Below are positions 9,216-17,872 of a stretch of 62,811 bases of DNA, in pieces. How positions within the stretch are numbered: the stretch's first letter is position 1; the number at the start of each line of letters is the position of its first letter. The stretch lies in contig JAQVER010000007.1 of assembly GCA_028697885.1 (NCBI GenBank), positions 1 through 62,811 of the forward strand, written 5' to 3'. Under the pieces are notes generated by a model. That model was not told the origin of the DNA. It saw nothing but the letters and a program-made list of their open reading frames with translations, and searched no databases. The stretch is from Desulfocapsaceae bacterium (GTDB lineage: Bacteria; Desulfobacterota; Desulfobulbia; Desulfobulbales; Desulfocapsaceae). The translations under genes were made by a program, and so were the position numbers.

Positions 9216-9559
9216 AATAAAACTCCTATTTGAGATGATGAAGGGATGGTTAAAGATTCAAGACAACGACGACGCAGTCCGCCTGGCAGGTATCCCTGTT
9301 GGCGAACGATAACTTCTCTGACAACTAATCTGAGATCTTTTCTATTGGGAATCACAGAAGCTCACACCAACAGGTGGCAAATAAAGATAGCCTGCCACCG
9401 CAAATCCTTTTCCACCGCATACTTATGATATCGAGGAAACCCAAGTACAGCCTGTTCTATTTCCAGCAGCAGACGATCACAGTCTCACCAGATGGGCAGG
9501 CGGATTCCGTTATTCATAGTTTCTTCTTACAGAACATCAAGAAAGACAAAAAACAAAAG
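9216..9559. other. noncoding gap between the two DUF1566 genes
   Basis: These 344 bases lie between two minus-strand genes. The short frames here have no family signature or ribosome site. I see no repeat, hairpin with T-run or RNA gene; it presumably holds the promoter of the 176-residue DUF1566 protein. Confidence 0.5.
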
Positions 9560-10696
9560 TCACTGTCCGCTGCGCACTAACCGTACCTGATAGCCGCTTT
9601 CGCGATTATAGTTACCCGAATAGCCATACAAGAAATCGACAGAGCGCGCGCCGTCCGAACCGTAGGCTTCGGGAGAGGGAGACCCAGACCAGACAACCGA
9701 AGAAGGGGTATTCGGGAAATATGCCGTATCAATGGTTGGGGCAACCCGATCATAGGAAACAATTCCCTGCAATTCCGTACGGGTCGGCATACGCCAATCG
9801 TTTTCCCCGCACCAGCCGGCAGCGTTAACCCGCGCCGTATAGGCTTGGGTGTTGCAATAGGTAGATGGTTGACCGGCGACATAGCCTGCACAGGTATCGC
9901 CTGGGTTCTCATAGCCGTCCACTCCGCCGTTGATGGCAGTATCAGTATTATACCAGCTATAGCCATCATTCTGGTCATGCAGCCCGCCGTCTGCGGTCTT
10001 CACCTCCCAGATGAGGCCGGTAACATTATCCTGGACACAGGCCCAGGGGGTGGTGGCGTAGTCGGCAGCCTGATTAATTAGCGGGACGCCATCGGCATCG
10101 AGCTTAGTGAAGCTGAATCCGGCATGCCCATCGGAATCGTTATTATTAGTAAAATCACGACCATGGGAGCAATCCTGGGCGCCGATCTCCTCGCCGGTGC
10201 ATCCGGCATTGTTGTCCGAGGGATAACTGCCACCCCAGGTGATGCCGGTGTCGTTGAGGGACGGAGTGAAGGTACCGGAAGCAGTCGTAAAGGCCACACT
10301 CTGTACCGCTTCCTGCACATTGCTAGACGTACTTTTGGCAACAAAGTAGAGTTTGTAATTGGTGAAAGAATTCAAACCGGTAACGATTACGGTCGCTGCA
10401 ACATTGGCCCTCATGGCAAAAGGAGTCCCGGCCAGCACCTCCGCCACCGTTGGCTCCGCCTCTGTGGCCGGACGCACCAGATAATAGCCGGTACCATATT
10501 TATTAATCGTTGCCGTCAAGTTCGAGGTCATCAGTGTAATTGCGGAAATAGCAGGCCCAAGCATAGTCTTGGGAGCAAGGAACAACAGATGATAGATGCC
10601 AGGCAGTGATTCCTGTCCAGCCTTGGCCGCCGCACCGCAAAGCATGACAGCAAGCAGCACAAATGTTGTTGTCACCGCATTTTTTGTTTTTCTCAC
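9560..10696 (-). CDS. exported protein with FN3-like and DUF1566 domains
   Basis: The 378-residue product starts at a GTG at 10696, chosen because a strong GGAGG lies six bases upstream and the signal peptide (VLLAVMLCGAAAKAG) then falls at the N-terminus; an ATG at 10768 would add 24 polar residues. After the signal the motif LPGIYHLL appears, then a fibronectin-III-like region (about residues 45-150), then a DUF1566 domain with TGLIWEVKT, NDWRMPTRTELQGIV, FPNTPSS, WSGSPSPE and a terminal YQVRLVRSGQ. It probably acts outside the cytoplasmic membrane; function is unknown. The LPxIYHLL motif also follows the signal peptide of the 1053-residue protein at 26868-30029. Confidence 0.82.
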   Translation of the reverse strand: MRKTKNAVTTTFVLLAVMLCGAAAKAGQESLPGIYHLLFLAPKTMLGPAISAITLMTSNLTATINKYGTGYYLVRPATEAEPTVAEVLAGTPFAMRANVAATVIVTGLNSFTNYKLYFVAKSTSSNVQEAVQSVAFTTASGTFTPSLNDTGITWGGSYPSDNNAGCTGEEIGAQDCSHGRDFTNNNDSDGHAGFSFTKLDADGVPLINQAADYATTPWACVQDNVTGLIWEVKTADGGLHDQNDGYSWYNTDTAINGGVDGYENPGDTCAGYVAGQPSTYCNTQAYTARVNAAGWCGENDWRMPTRTELQGIVSYDRVAPTIDTAYFPNTPSSVVWSGSPSPEAYGSDGARSVDFLYGYSGNYNRESGYQVRLVRSGQ

Positions 10697-10988
10697 CGGA
10701 TACCTCCAGTTACTAGAAATAGATTTTTCACACCAGACAGCCTGAAGTGAAAATAAATGAAAAATCATTACAATTCAAAAAATTTAAAGTCAACCCGGGT
10801 TTCCTGCAGAGTTTCTCTTCTGGTCTTCCTGTCCCCTACGATACAGGGAAACCAGAATGTGCAGGGTCACTTTTAAGTTTCAAGTTTACGCTTTTACATG
10901 TTAAGATAGCAAATAGTTTTTTCCTGAAAACGATTAGCAACCTATAACACCCTGAAATCACACTAATCAGACCAATACCATCCACGCA

Positions 10989-12503
10989 ATGAATCGTTTT
11001 CCCCATCTTCCCCCATTGCCCCTGCTGCTTTACAGCTACCTGGCCACTGAGATCCTGGCTCCTTTTTTTGCCAGTTTTCTGATCATGAACTCGGTCTTCT
11101 TTCTGGTCAAGCTGATCCCCTTCCTCAATGTGGTGCTTGAGCTCAATATTGGTTTTACTGATTTTCTCCGTCTTTTTTCCTACCTTTTCCCTAACATGTT
11201 CCTCTATTCCATGCCCATGGCCGCCATGATGGGCATGATCATCGCCTTCAGCAGACTCTCCAGCGATACCGAGATCCTGGCCTTCAAAGCCAACGGCATC
11301 AGCATTTATACTATTCTACCCCCTGTAATCATAGTCTCCATGGCCATTGCCGGTATCACCGGATACTTCTCGGTCAAGCTCATCCCCACCGGTGAGATCG
11401 CCATGAAGCAGCTCTTGTTTCAACTGGCCAAAGAAAAAATAGATAAGGGGATCAAGGAGAACGCCTTCACCGAGGCCTTGGGCGATGTAGTGGTCTATGT
11501 GCAGTCCATCGACAAAACCACCGGGCAATGGCATAACGTCTGGGTTTCCGACATGCGGGACCAGAAAGTTCCTTCCATCACCATGGCAAAATCAGGTTCC
11601 ATGGTTGGCGACAGCAAAAAAATGCAGGTGACGATCATCCTGGAAAACGGCAGCCTCAACCGCCCTGACGGTACGTATACCCAGACAGTCACCTTTGACC
11701 GTTACCAGATCAACATCCCCCTGCGCATTCCCAGTATTATTGACGGCACCGATGTCACCCAGCAAGCCATCAGCTCCATGACCATGTCGCAGTTACAAGA
11801 GGTAATCACGCATTTCGGCAGAGAGAGCAAACAAGGCCGGGAGGCATTGGTGCACTTCCACAAGCGGCTGGTCCTGCCGGTGGGTTGTTTTATTCTGAGC
11901 CTTCTGGGCCTGCCCCTCGGACTCCAGGCTCGAGCCGGCAGGAGCGCAATTGGCATCCCCCTTGGACTGGGAGGATTTATTCTTTATTATGTCCTGTTCA
12001 CCATAGGAAAAAATATCGCGGAGGAGAGTTCAGGCTCCGTCTGGATGGCAATGTGGTTTCCCAATCTCATCTTCTTTGTTTTTACCGTACTACTCCTGCG
12101 CCAGACCGCCAATGAGAGGCCACTGATACCCAAGATACTGAGTCATGCATGGGCTGTCTTCATTACCAGGCTGGTTCCCCCTCTAATGGAAAAATTGCGC
12201 GCCTGGATCCACCTGCCGGTAAAAAAATTAATAAAAAAATCTACTTTAAATCTACGGCAGTATAATAAAACTCGTGAAGAGCTCCTGGGCTCTGGCCACC
12301 TGACTTCCGGTACTGTCCATGGCAACATAAAAAGCATGGCCTGTCATGTCCCTGGATGTGAGTCCTATTCCTGCCAGCATTGCACCATTGAATTTAAAAA
12401 TATGGAAATAGCTCTGCAGGCAGGTTTTACCCCCTGTAATACCTGCAAGGCTATTCTGGAAAAAAATAGCACTCTGTCAACAAGTGATCAGGCACTCCCA
12501 TGA
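10989..12503 (+). CDS. lptF: LptF/LptG-family LPS export permease with a C-terminal Ada-like cysteine tail
   Basis: LptF and LptG form the transmembrane part of the ABC transporter that extracts lipopolysaccharide from the inner membrane. Residues 1-110 hold the first membrane segments (SYLATEILAPFFASFLI, then PMAAMMGMIIAFSRLS and the EILAFKANGIS coupling region). A periplasmic beta-jellyroll follows (about 125-265), then three more membrane segments (about 290-385). Normal LptF ends near residue 390, but this protein has 504 residues. The last about 65 residues contain HGNIKSMACHVPGC, CQHC and TPCNTCK, which resemble the zinc-binding N-terminal domain of Ada and related nucleases. No lptG gene follows directly. 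The start lacks an obvious Shine-Dalgarno. Confidence 0.88.
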   Translation: MNRFPHLPPLPLLLYSYLATEILAPFFASFLIMNSVFFLVKLIPFLNVVLELNIGFTDFLRLFSYLFPNMFLYSMPMAAMMGMIIAFSRLSSDTEILAFKANGISIYTILPPVIIVSMAIAGITGYFSVKLIPTGEIAMKQLLFQLAKEKIDKGIKENAFTEALGDVVVYVQSIDKTTGQWHNVWVSDMRDQKVPSITMAKSGSMVGDSKKMQVTIILENGSLNRPDGTYTQTVTFDRYQINIPLRIPSIIDGTDVTQQAISSMTMSQLQEVITHFGRESKQGREALVHFHKRLVLPVGCFILSLLGLPLGLQARAGRSAIGIPLGLGGFILYYVLFTIGKNIAEESSGSVWMAMWFPNLIFFVFTVLLLRQTANERPLIPKILSHAWAVFITRLVPPLMEKLRAWIHLPVKKLIKKSTLNLRQYNKTREELLGSGHLTSGTVHGNIKSMACHVPGCESYSCQHCTIEFKNMEIALQAGFTPCNTCKAILEKNSTLSTSDQALP

Positions 12504-12680
12504 AACCTCTCCCCTCTGGCCCCTCAGGTTCATCGATGGCGTTCATACTTGACACTGGGATTCAGGCCATATAAGCTAAAAAATGAAGTTGAGAATCTTG
12601 GCAGAACGCAGTCAGCATTGACGATAAGTGCTGACGATCAAACACCATAACGGCTTGGCACACTCAAAGGCACTTACGTC

Positions 12681-13364
12681 ATGAATCACGAATCCTTTCT
12701 TTTAGACCTTGTCACCAGCCTGCCGGAGATAAATGGCGCATTTCTCTTTACCCCTCAGGCAGGAATACTTTCCCAGCATATTGATGATTCAATAGGCAAT
12801 TTTGATTCACTGGCAATAGGGAAAAAAATGACCGGCATTGCAGGCAAGGCCTCTGATCATTTTAATGATATCACCCATCTCCAGGCTACGTTTGACAATA
12901 TAATCCTTTCCGGCCGTCTGCTTCCTGAAAAGAAATGGCTTTTTCTTCTGCATAAACCTGAACTGTCCAGCGGCATGATTCGCATGGCTCTGCAACTGGC
13001 CTTGAACAACATTGTCAAGGAAAGCGATACCCCCAGCACACCACCTGAACCGGCAGCTGAAAAAACCGCTGCCATCGAGCCACCTGTCACAAAGGAAATA
13101 ATTCCCGTCGATATCGATTCATTGATGGCCCCGGGAGCACCCCTGGCCAAACACTTGAACACGCTGCAGGACGCTCTTGCCAATTGTATCGGTCCGGCGG
13201 CGATGCCTGTTTTCCAAGATGTCCTGACTGAATGGTGTCAAGAAAACACCCCCGCGCTGGATACCCTGAAGCACTTGATTCCTCTCCTTCACAACGAGAT
13301 CGATGACAGTGAGGATATAAATATTTTTAATAACAATATCAAAGACCTCTTCCCCCAGGAGTAG
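12681..13364 (+). CDS. hypothetical protein with roadblock/LC7-like N-terminus
   Basis: I do not recognise a named family. The product is 227 residues. Residues 1-110 have a pattern like roadblock/LC7 domains: an amphipathic first helix, then LPEINGAFLFTPQAGILSQ, a middle helix, ILSGRLLPEKKWLFLLHK strands and a final helix. A proline/alanine linker follows (SDTPSTPPEPAAEK), then a helical C-terminal domain rich in acidic residues. Only four bases separate it from the next gene, which also looks roadblock-like, so the two proteins may form a heteromer. A link to small-GTPase or polarity control is possible by analogy, but no such GTPase is nearby. Confidence 0.6.
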   Translation: MNHESFLLDLVTSLPEINGAFLFTPQAGILSQHIDDSIGNFDSLAIGKKMTGIAGKASDHFNDITHLQATFDNIILSGRLLPEKKWLFLLHKPELSSGMIRMALQLALNNIVKESDTPSTPPEPAAEKTAAIEPPVTKEIIPVDIDSLMAPGAPLAKHLNTLQDALANCIGPAAMPVFQDVLTEWCQENTPALDTLKHLIPLLHNEIDDSEDINIFNNNIKDLFPQE

Positions 13365-13368
13365 CATT

Positions 13369-13701
13369 ATGGCCTCTGCCAAAGATTTTTGCCGCCTAGA
13401 TCAGATCAATGGTGTTGCCAACTATATCCTGGTACGCGGTGATGGACAGATCATCAGCCAGAATATGGCAGATGCAGCAGCCTTTGCTCCAATCATCTCC
13501 ACCGGCGGGACTCAGTGCGATACCCTTAGCACGGATATGGGCGGGAATCGGTATATCCATCTCTGCATTGAACGGGAATCAGGTAACGATCTTTTGATTT
13601 TCTCACTAGGCCGCTACTATCTTGGAATCTTTAAACATCCCGAGAGTGAACGTCAGGAAATTATTGACAATGTGATCTATTTCCTCAAGAATCTCTCCTG
13701 A
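13369..13701 (+). CDS. small roadblock/LC7-like protein
   Basis: The 110-residue product is close to the size of a single roadblock/LC7 domain: a first helix, INGVANYILVRGDGQIISQN as strand-turn-strand, a central segment, YIHLCIERESGNDLLIFSLG and a terminal helix (QEIIDNVIYFLKNLS). An AGGAG lies at a good distance before the ATG, and the gene starts four bases after its neighbour's stop. The assignment rests on pattern alone. Together with the 227-residue protein it may form a two-component roadblock complex of unknown role. Confidence 0.6.
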   Translation: MASAKDFCRLDQINGVANYILVRGDGQIISQNMADAAAFAPIISTGGTQCDTLSTDMGGNRYIHLCIERESGNDLLIFSLGRYYLGIFKHPESERQEIIDNVIYFLKNLS

Positions 13702-13738
13702 TGACACCTTGAAAGTTACAGGTCCGGGCCATGTCACA

Positions 13739-15337
13739 ATGATACTTCCATTTGCCAGTGAAATGCGGGAACTGGACCGGCGTGCCATAGAAGAATATGG
13801 CATCCCCGGCATGGTTCTTATGGAAAATGCGGGTCTGGGCACCGTCTTGATGATGGAGAAGGAATTGGGACCGGCTGATAACAGTTTTGCCTTGATCCTG
13901 ATAGGTCCCGGCAATAATGGCGGTGACGGGCTGGTCATAGGACGTCACCTGCACCAGCGCGGCTGCAAGCCGGTCTTTATTTTTCTGGTAGCACCGGAGA
14001 AACTGCAGGGGGATGCGGCCACTAATCTGCACATTGTCCAGAAGCTGGCCCTTCCTCTGCATGTGCTGGACTCGGTGGAACGTGTTCAGAGTTTTCCCTC
14101 CCTCTTTCAACAACTGATCTCCCGAGGAAAACCCTGCTATGCCATCATTGATGGACTCTTTGGCACCGGACTGACCAGAGAGATCAGTGGTCACATGGCT
14201 GAGTTGATCCAGCTCGTCAATCAAGAGACATTTGGTGCCTCCATTCCCCGGATCGCTGTTGATATCCCTTCCGGCCTGCACGCTGATAGTGGCAGGATTC
14301 AGGGGGTCTGTATCTCCGCGGATCATACCGCCACTTACGGTTGCGCGAAACCAGGACAGCTGCTCCATCACGGTCCGGATCTCTGCGGCAGCCTGCATGT
14401 CATTGATATAGGCATCCCCCCTGCGGTCGTTAACACACTGCCGGTTCAGCAGCAAGCCGTCACCGAACAGACTATCGTTCCCTCCCTTGCCCGGATACAA
14501 CGGAAAACGTCATCCCACAAGGGCAGCCACGGCCATCTCCTGGTCCTTGCGGGCTCCATCGGCAAGACCGGGGCGGCCATTCTCAGTGTCAAAGGCGCCC
14601 TGCGTAGCGGCTGCGGACTGGTCAGCCTCTGCTGCCCTCAAGACCTTAATCCCATATTTGAGAGCCAGCTTGTTGAGGCCATGACCATTCCTCTGCCTGC
14701 ATCACGCTCGACGATTAGCATGGAGGATCTCCCAACCATTGAAGCGCAGCTGCAGGGGAAAAAGGCCATTGTCATCGGTCCGGGCCTGGGCATGGCAGAA
14801 GCGACGGCCCAACTTGTACTGCATCTCTATCGTACTGTGCAAGCACCCATGGTCATTGATGCCGATGCTCTCAATATCCTGGCACAACATAGAGATCAGC
14901 TCAAGGCCCCGCCCGGGCCCAGGATTTTTACCCCCCACCCCGGCGAGATGGCCAGAATCCTGGGCATATCCACGGCCAAAATCCAGGCTGACAGGCTTGA
15001 GGCAGCCCGGACGGCCTGTCAGCTTTTTGATCAGTCTGCCGGCAACTGCACCGTCATCCTCAAGGGTGCGGGCACGGTCATCGTCTCAGCAAGTGGTGAG
15101 GCCGGGGTCAATACCAGCGGGAATCCCGGAATGGCAACGGGAGGAATGGGAGATGTGCTCAGCGGGATCATCGGATCCCTGATCTGTCAGGGGCTTTGCC
15201 CGCACGAGGCCGCCTGCACGGCTGTGTATCTGCATGGCCGGGCAGGAGATATGCAAGAGAAGACGAATGGCACAGGTTACACGGCAACAGAAGTTGCCGA
15301 CACATTGCCCCGGATCATCAAAGATCTGAGGAATTAA
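13739..15337 (+). CDS. nnr: bifunctional NAD(P)HX epimerase/dehydratase
   Basis: Nnr repairs hydrated NADH and NADPH. The N-terminal epimerase half (about residues 1-215) shows MRELDRRAIEEYGIPG, LMENAG and GPGNNGGDGLV. The C-terminal ADP/ATP-dependent dehydratase half (about 225-532) shows KGSHGHLLVLAGS, KGALRSGCGLVSL, TPHPGEMARILG and the catalytic block NPGMATGGMGDVLSG. Length fits the fused bacterial enzyme. I chose the ATG at 13739, which leaves five or six residues before the conserved helix as in homologues; a TTG at 13709 would add ten residues. It ends 20 bases before the CBS protein, likely one operon. Confidence 0.95.
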   Translation: MILPFASEMRELDRRAIEEYGIPGMVLMENAGLGTVLMMEKELGPADNSFALILIGPGNNGGDGLVIGRHLHQRGCKPVFIFLVAPEKLQGDAATNLHIVQKLALPLHVLDSVERVQSFPSLFQQLISRGKPCYAIIDGLFGTGLTREISGHMAELIQLVNQETFGASIPRIAVDIPSGLHADSGRIQGVCISADHTATYGCAKPGQLLHHGPDLCGSLHVIDIGIPPAVVNTLPVQQQAVTEQTIVPSLARIQRKTSSHKGSHGHLLVLAGSIGKTGAAILSVKGALRSGCGLVSLCCPQDLNPIFESQLVEAMTIPLPASRSTISMEDLPTIEAQLQGKKAIVIGPGLGMAEATAQLVLHLYRTVQAPMVIDADALNILAQHRDQLKAPPGPRIFTPHPGEMARILGISTAKIQADRLEAARTACQLFDQSAGNCTVILKGAGTVIVSASGEAGVNTSGNPGMATGGMGDVLSGIIGSLICQGLCPHEAACTAVYLHGRAGDMQEKTNGTGYTATEVADTLPRIIKDLRN

Positions 15338-15357
15338 AAACAACAAGGAGTTTTTTT

Positions 15358-15807
15358 ATGCTGACAGCCCGTGATATCATGACCCGTGACATCATTACCG
15401 TAACAGAGGAATCAACAATCAAGGAACTGGCCAAGATTCTAACCAGCAACAAGATAAGCGGTGTACCTGTTGTCAATGACAGCGGCAAGCTTGTCGGTGT
15501 GGTGACCGAGAGTGATCTGATTTTTCAGACCAAAAAAGTCCACATCCCCACTGTTATCACCATCCTTGATTCCGTCTTTTACCTTGAAAATCCGGAGAAG
15601 ATGGGCGAAGAGATGAAAAAGATGGCCGGTACCAAGGTAAAAGACATCCTGACCAGCTCTCCTGTCACCGTAACCGAGGAGACCCAACTCGACGAAATCG
15701 CCACCATCATGTCAGAAAAGAGTCTTCACACCCTGCCGGTTGTCAACAAGGAGATCTTGGTGGGAGTCATCGGCAAAAAAGATATTATCAGAACCCTGAT
15801 CGATTAA
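15358..15807 (+). CDS. CBS-domain pair protein
   Basis: The 149-residue product consists of two CBS motifs forming one Bateman module, which usually binds adenine nucleotides and acts as an energy or ligand sensor. The first is MLTARDIMTRDIITVTEEST to VVNDSGKLVGVVTESDLI; the second is VKDILTSSPVTVTEE to VVNKEILVGVIGKKDIIR. The ATG at 15358 is preceded by AAGGAG at an ideal distance. An upstream in-frame extension into nnr lacks a start signal. There is no catalytic domain, so it is probably a stand-alone regulator. It follows nnr closely. Confidence 0.92.
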   Translation: MLTARDIMTRDIITVTEESTIKELAKILTSNKISGVPVVNDSGKLVGVVTESDLIFQTKKVHIPTVITILDSVFYLENPEKMGEEMKKMAGTKVKDILTSSPVTVTEETQLDEIATIMSEKSLHTLPVVNKEILVGVIGKKDIIRTLID

Positions 15808-15826
15808 ACTCAGCCCTTCCCTTTCT

Positions 15827-16465
15827 TTACGCCATCCGCAACAAGGCATTGACGATGGCCACGGCGACCGGACTTCCGCCCTTGCGGCCCAGGGCAGTGA
15901 TAAAGGGATAGTTTTTCTGCGATAGGATCTCTTTAGATTCAGCGGCATTGACAAAGCCCACCGGCACCCCCACCACCAGATCGGGGCTGATAATTCCGGC
16001 CTCAATGAGTTCCATCAGGGCCAGTAAGGCGGTGGGGGCATTGCCGATGGCGACAATCCCCACATTGTCCTCCGCCGCCATGGCCATGGCCGTCTCTGAA
16101 CGGGTAAGTCCCAGGCGACTGGCCCTCTCGGCAACCTCCACCTCTCCCACCCGGCAGATCACCTGACCGCCGAATTTGCCCAGATATGAGCGACTGATCC
16201 CGGCAGCGGCCATATTCACATCGGTCAGCACATTCTTTCCAGCCCGGATCGCGGCAAGACCGGCAGCAATGGCCTGCTTATGAAAACGCAGGTTGGCCGC
16301 AAAGCCAAAGTCGCCGGTGGCATGGATGACCCGGCGCATGACGGCAAACTCCTCCCTGGAATAGTCTTCAATCTGGCTGCCGGTCTCACCTGCAAACTCG
16401 CGTTCAATGATCCGGAAACTCTCCGCCTCAATCTCGAGGGGTTTTATCTGCTGCAATGTGACCAT
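15827..16465 (-). CDS. cbiC: precorrin-8X/cobalt-precorrin-8 methylmutase
   Basis: CbiC/CobH moves the C-11 methyl group to C-12 to give cobyrinic acid in corrin ring synthesis. The 212-residue length is typical. The block RVIHATGDFGF contains the catalytic histidine; TDVNMAAAGI, AIGNAPTALL, GVPVGFVNAAESK and GRKGGSPVAVA are conserved family segments. It is the last gene of the cbiB-cbiA-cbiC operon, two bases after cbiA. In this order the methylmutase feeds directly into the amidase encoded by its neighbour. Confidence 0.96.
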   Translation of the reverse strand: MVTLQQIKPLEIEAESFRIIEREFAGETGSQIEDYSREEFAVMRRVIHATGDFGFAANLRFHKQAIAAGLAAIRAGKNVLTDVNMAAAGISRSYLGKFGGQVICRVGEVEVAERASRLGLTRSETAMAMAAEDNVGIVAIGNAPTALLALMELIEAGIISPDLVVGVPVGFVNAAESKEILSQKNYPFITALGRKGGSPVAVAIVNALLRMA

Positions 16466-16467
16466 CT

Positions 16468-17868
16468 TTATCCCTTTTGAATCTGCATGATATAATTATA
16501 AAAAGCATCCACGTTCTTTTTTGTCTGACCAAAATGGAGATGGATATAGCCGCCCACCGCATTGCCCACCTTGAATCCTTCCGTCCGCCCGTCCTCCAGC
16601 TGGTAGATGGCCTCAACATCTGAGTCCATCCTCTCAATCACCGAATAATGAAACTCATGACCGTGCAGCACCTCACCCTTTTTTCCCCACAGACAGTCCT
16701 TGCGCAGGCGTGGCTGGCGATAGCCCAGGCGGGAAAGACGACTCTGCATCTTGACCGTTGCCGGAAAGACCCCGGCCATGGCGTGCGCCTTGCCATCAAG
16801 ATCGATCAATTCCTCACACAGATACATGAATCCTCCGCACTCCGCATGAACCACACCCCCACCCTTGGCCCAGGCTGCAATGGCCGTGCGCATTGCCACA
16901 TTCCGGCTCAGGGCGGAGGCATGGAGCTCGGGATAGCCACCGCCAAGATAGAGGGCGTCCATGCCTTCGGGAAGTTTTTGATCGTGCAGGGGGCTGAACA
17001 TGAGCAGCTCAAAGCCTGCCTTCTCGAGGATGGCCAGGTTGTCTTCATAATAAAAGCAGAAGGGCATATCGCGGGCCACTGCCAGTTTCAGCGATGTCGC
17101 CCTTAGCTGCAAAGGAGAGTCCACCTGATTGCTGACCCTGCTGGTACCAAGAGACAACAGACCGTCCAGGTCAATATGCTTCTCAACGGCTGCAACCAGC
17201 CCCGCCAGCTGCATTCCATCCAACGGCGACTCTTCTCCCATATGCAGGCCAAGATGGCGGTCAGGGATCTCAAAGCGGGTGTCACGAGGGAAAAATCCCA
17301 ATATCCTGGCCTGACAGGAGTGCTCCACGGCCCCGCGGATCAACTCAACATGACGATCAGTGCCCACCCGGTTAAAAATCACCCCTTTGATCTGCACCTG
17401 CGGGTCGTACACCTCAAAACCCTTGAGCACCGCGGCCACACTCTCGGCCGCTGAACGGGCGTCAATGACCAGGACAACGGGCAGGGCCAGGGCCGTGGCG
17501 AGTGCTGCCGAGCTGGAGCGATTGCCGTCAAAGAGGCCCATCACCCCTTCCACCACCCCCACATCCTGACCTGCAAGACGCCGGTTAAAGGTCTTCCGGC
17601 AAAATTCCAGACCACACATCCGCAGATCAAGGTTGGACGAGATCCGTCCAGTCGCCATCCGGTGCAGGGTGGGATCGATAAAATCGGGCCCGCACTTGAA
17701 GGGCTGCACCGCCAGCCCTCGGGCCGCAAGCGCTGCCAGTATCCCCAGAGTAATCGTGGTCTTTCCGGAACCACTGGCGGTACCGCCAATGAGAAAAGCC
17801 GGGATCTGGCTGTCAGACGAGCTCGGAGTTCTATCAGAGCTCAGGGTACTATCATTTTGTGGTATCAT
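16468..17868 (-). CDS. cbiA: cobyrinate a,c-diamide synthase
   Basis: CbiA uses glutamine and ATP to amidate the a and c side chains of cobyrinic acid. The 466-residue protein has a P-loop (GGTASGSGKTTITLG), the classical QPFKCGPDFIDP and VEGVMGLFDGN motifs, and a C-terminal glutamine amidotransferase-like domain with the nucleophile in HAECGGFMYLCEEL and a GHEFHYSV motif. These residues separate it from the DsrN-like paralogue at 3174-4556. An AGGA lies eight bases before the ATG. It starts four bases after cbiB. Confidence 0.96.
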   Translation of the reverse strand: MIPQNDSTLSSDRTPSSSDSQIPAFLIGGTASGSGKTTITLGILAALAARGLAVQPFKCGPDFIDPTLHRMATGRISSNLDLRMCGLEFCRKTFNRRLAGQDVGVVEGVMGLFDGNRSSSAALATALALPVVLVIDARSAAESVAAVLKGFEVYDPQVQIKGVIFNRVGTDRHVELIRGAVEHSCQARILGFFPRDTRFEIPDRHLGLHMGEESPLDGMQLAGLVAAVEKHIDLDGLLSLGTSRVSNQVDSPLQLRATSLKLAVARDMPFCFYYEDNLAILEKAGFELLMFSPLHDQKLPEGMDALYLGGGYPELHASALSRNVAMRTAIAAWAKGGGVVHAECGGFMYLCEELIDLDGKAHAMAGVFPATVKMQSRLSRLGYRQPRLRKDCLWGKKGEVLHGHEFHYSVIERMDSDVEAIYQLEDGRTEGFKVGNAVGGYIHLHFGQTKKNVDAFYNYIMQIQKG

Positions 17869-17872
17869 CTCA

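Noticed and set aside
12541-12590. TTGACA and TATAAG as a sigma-70 promoter
   Set aside because: The spacing of 15 bases is too short to be convincing.
13685-14500. Minus-strand 271-codon frame
   Set aside because: Shadow of the Nnr gene.
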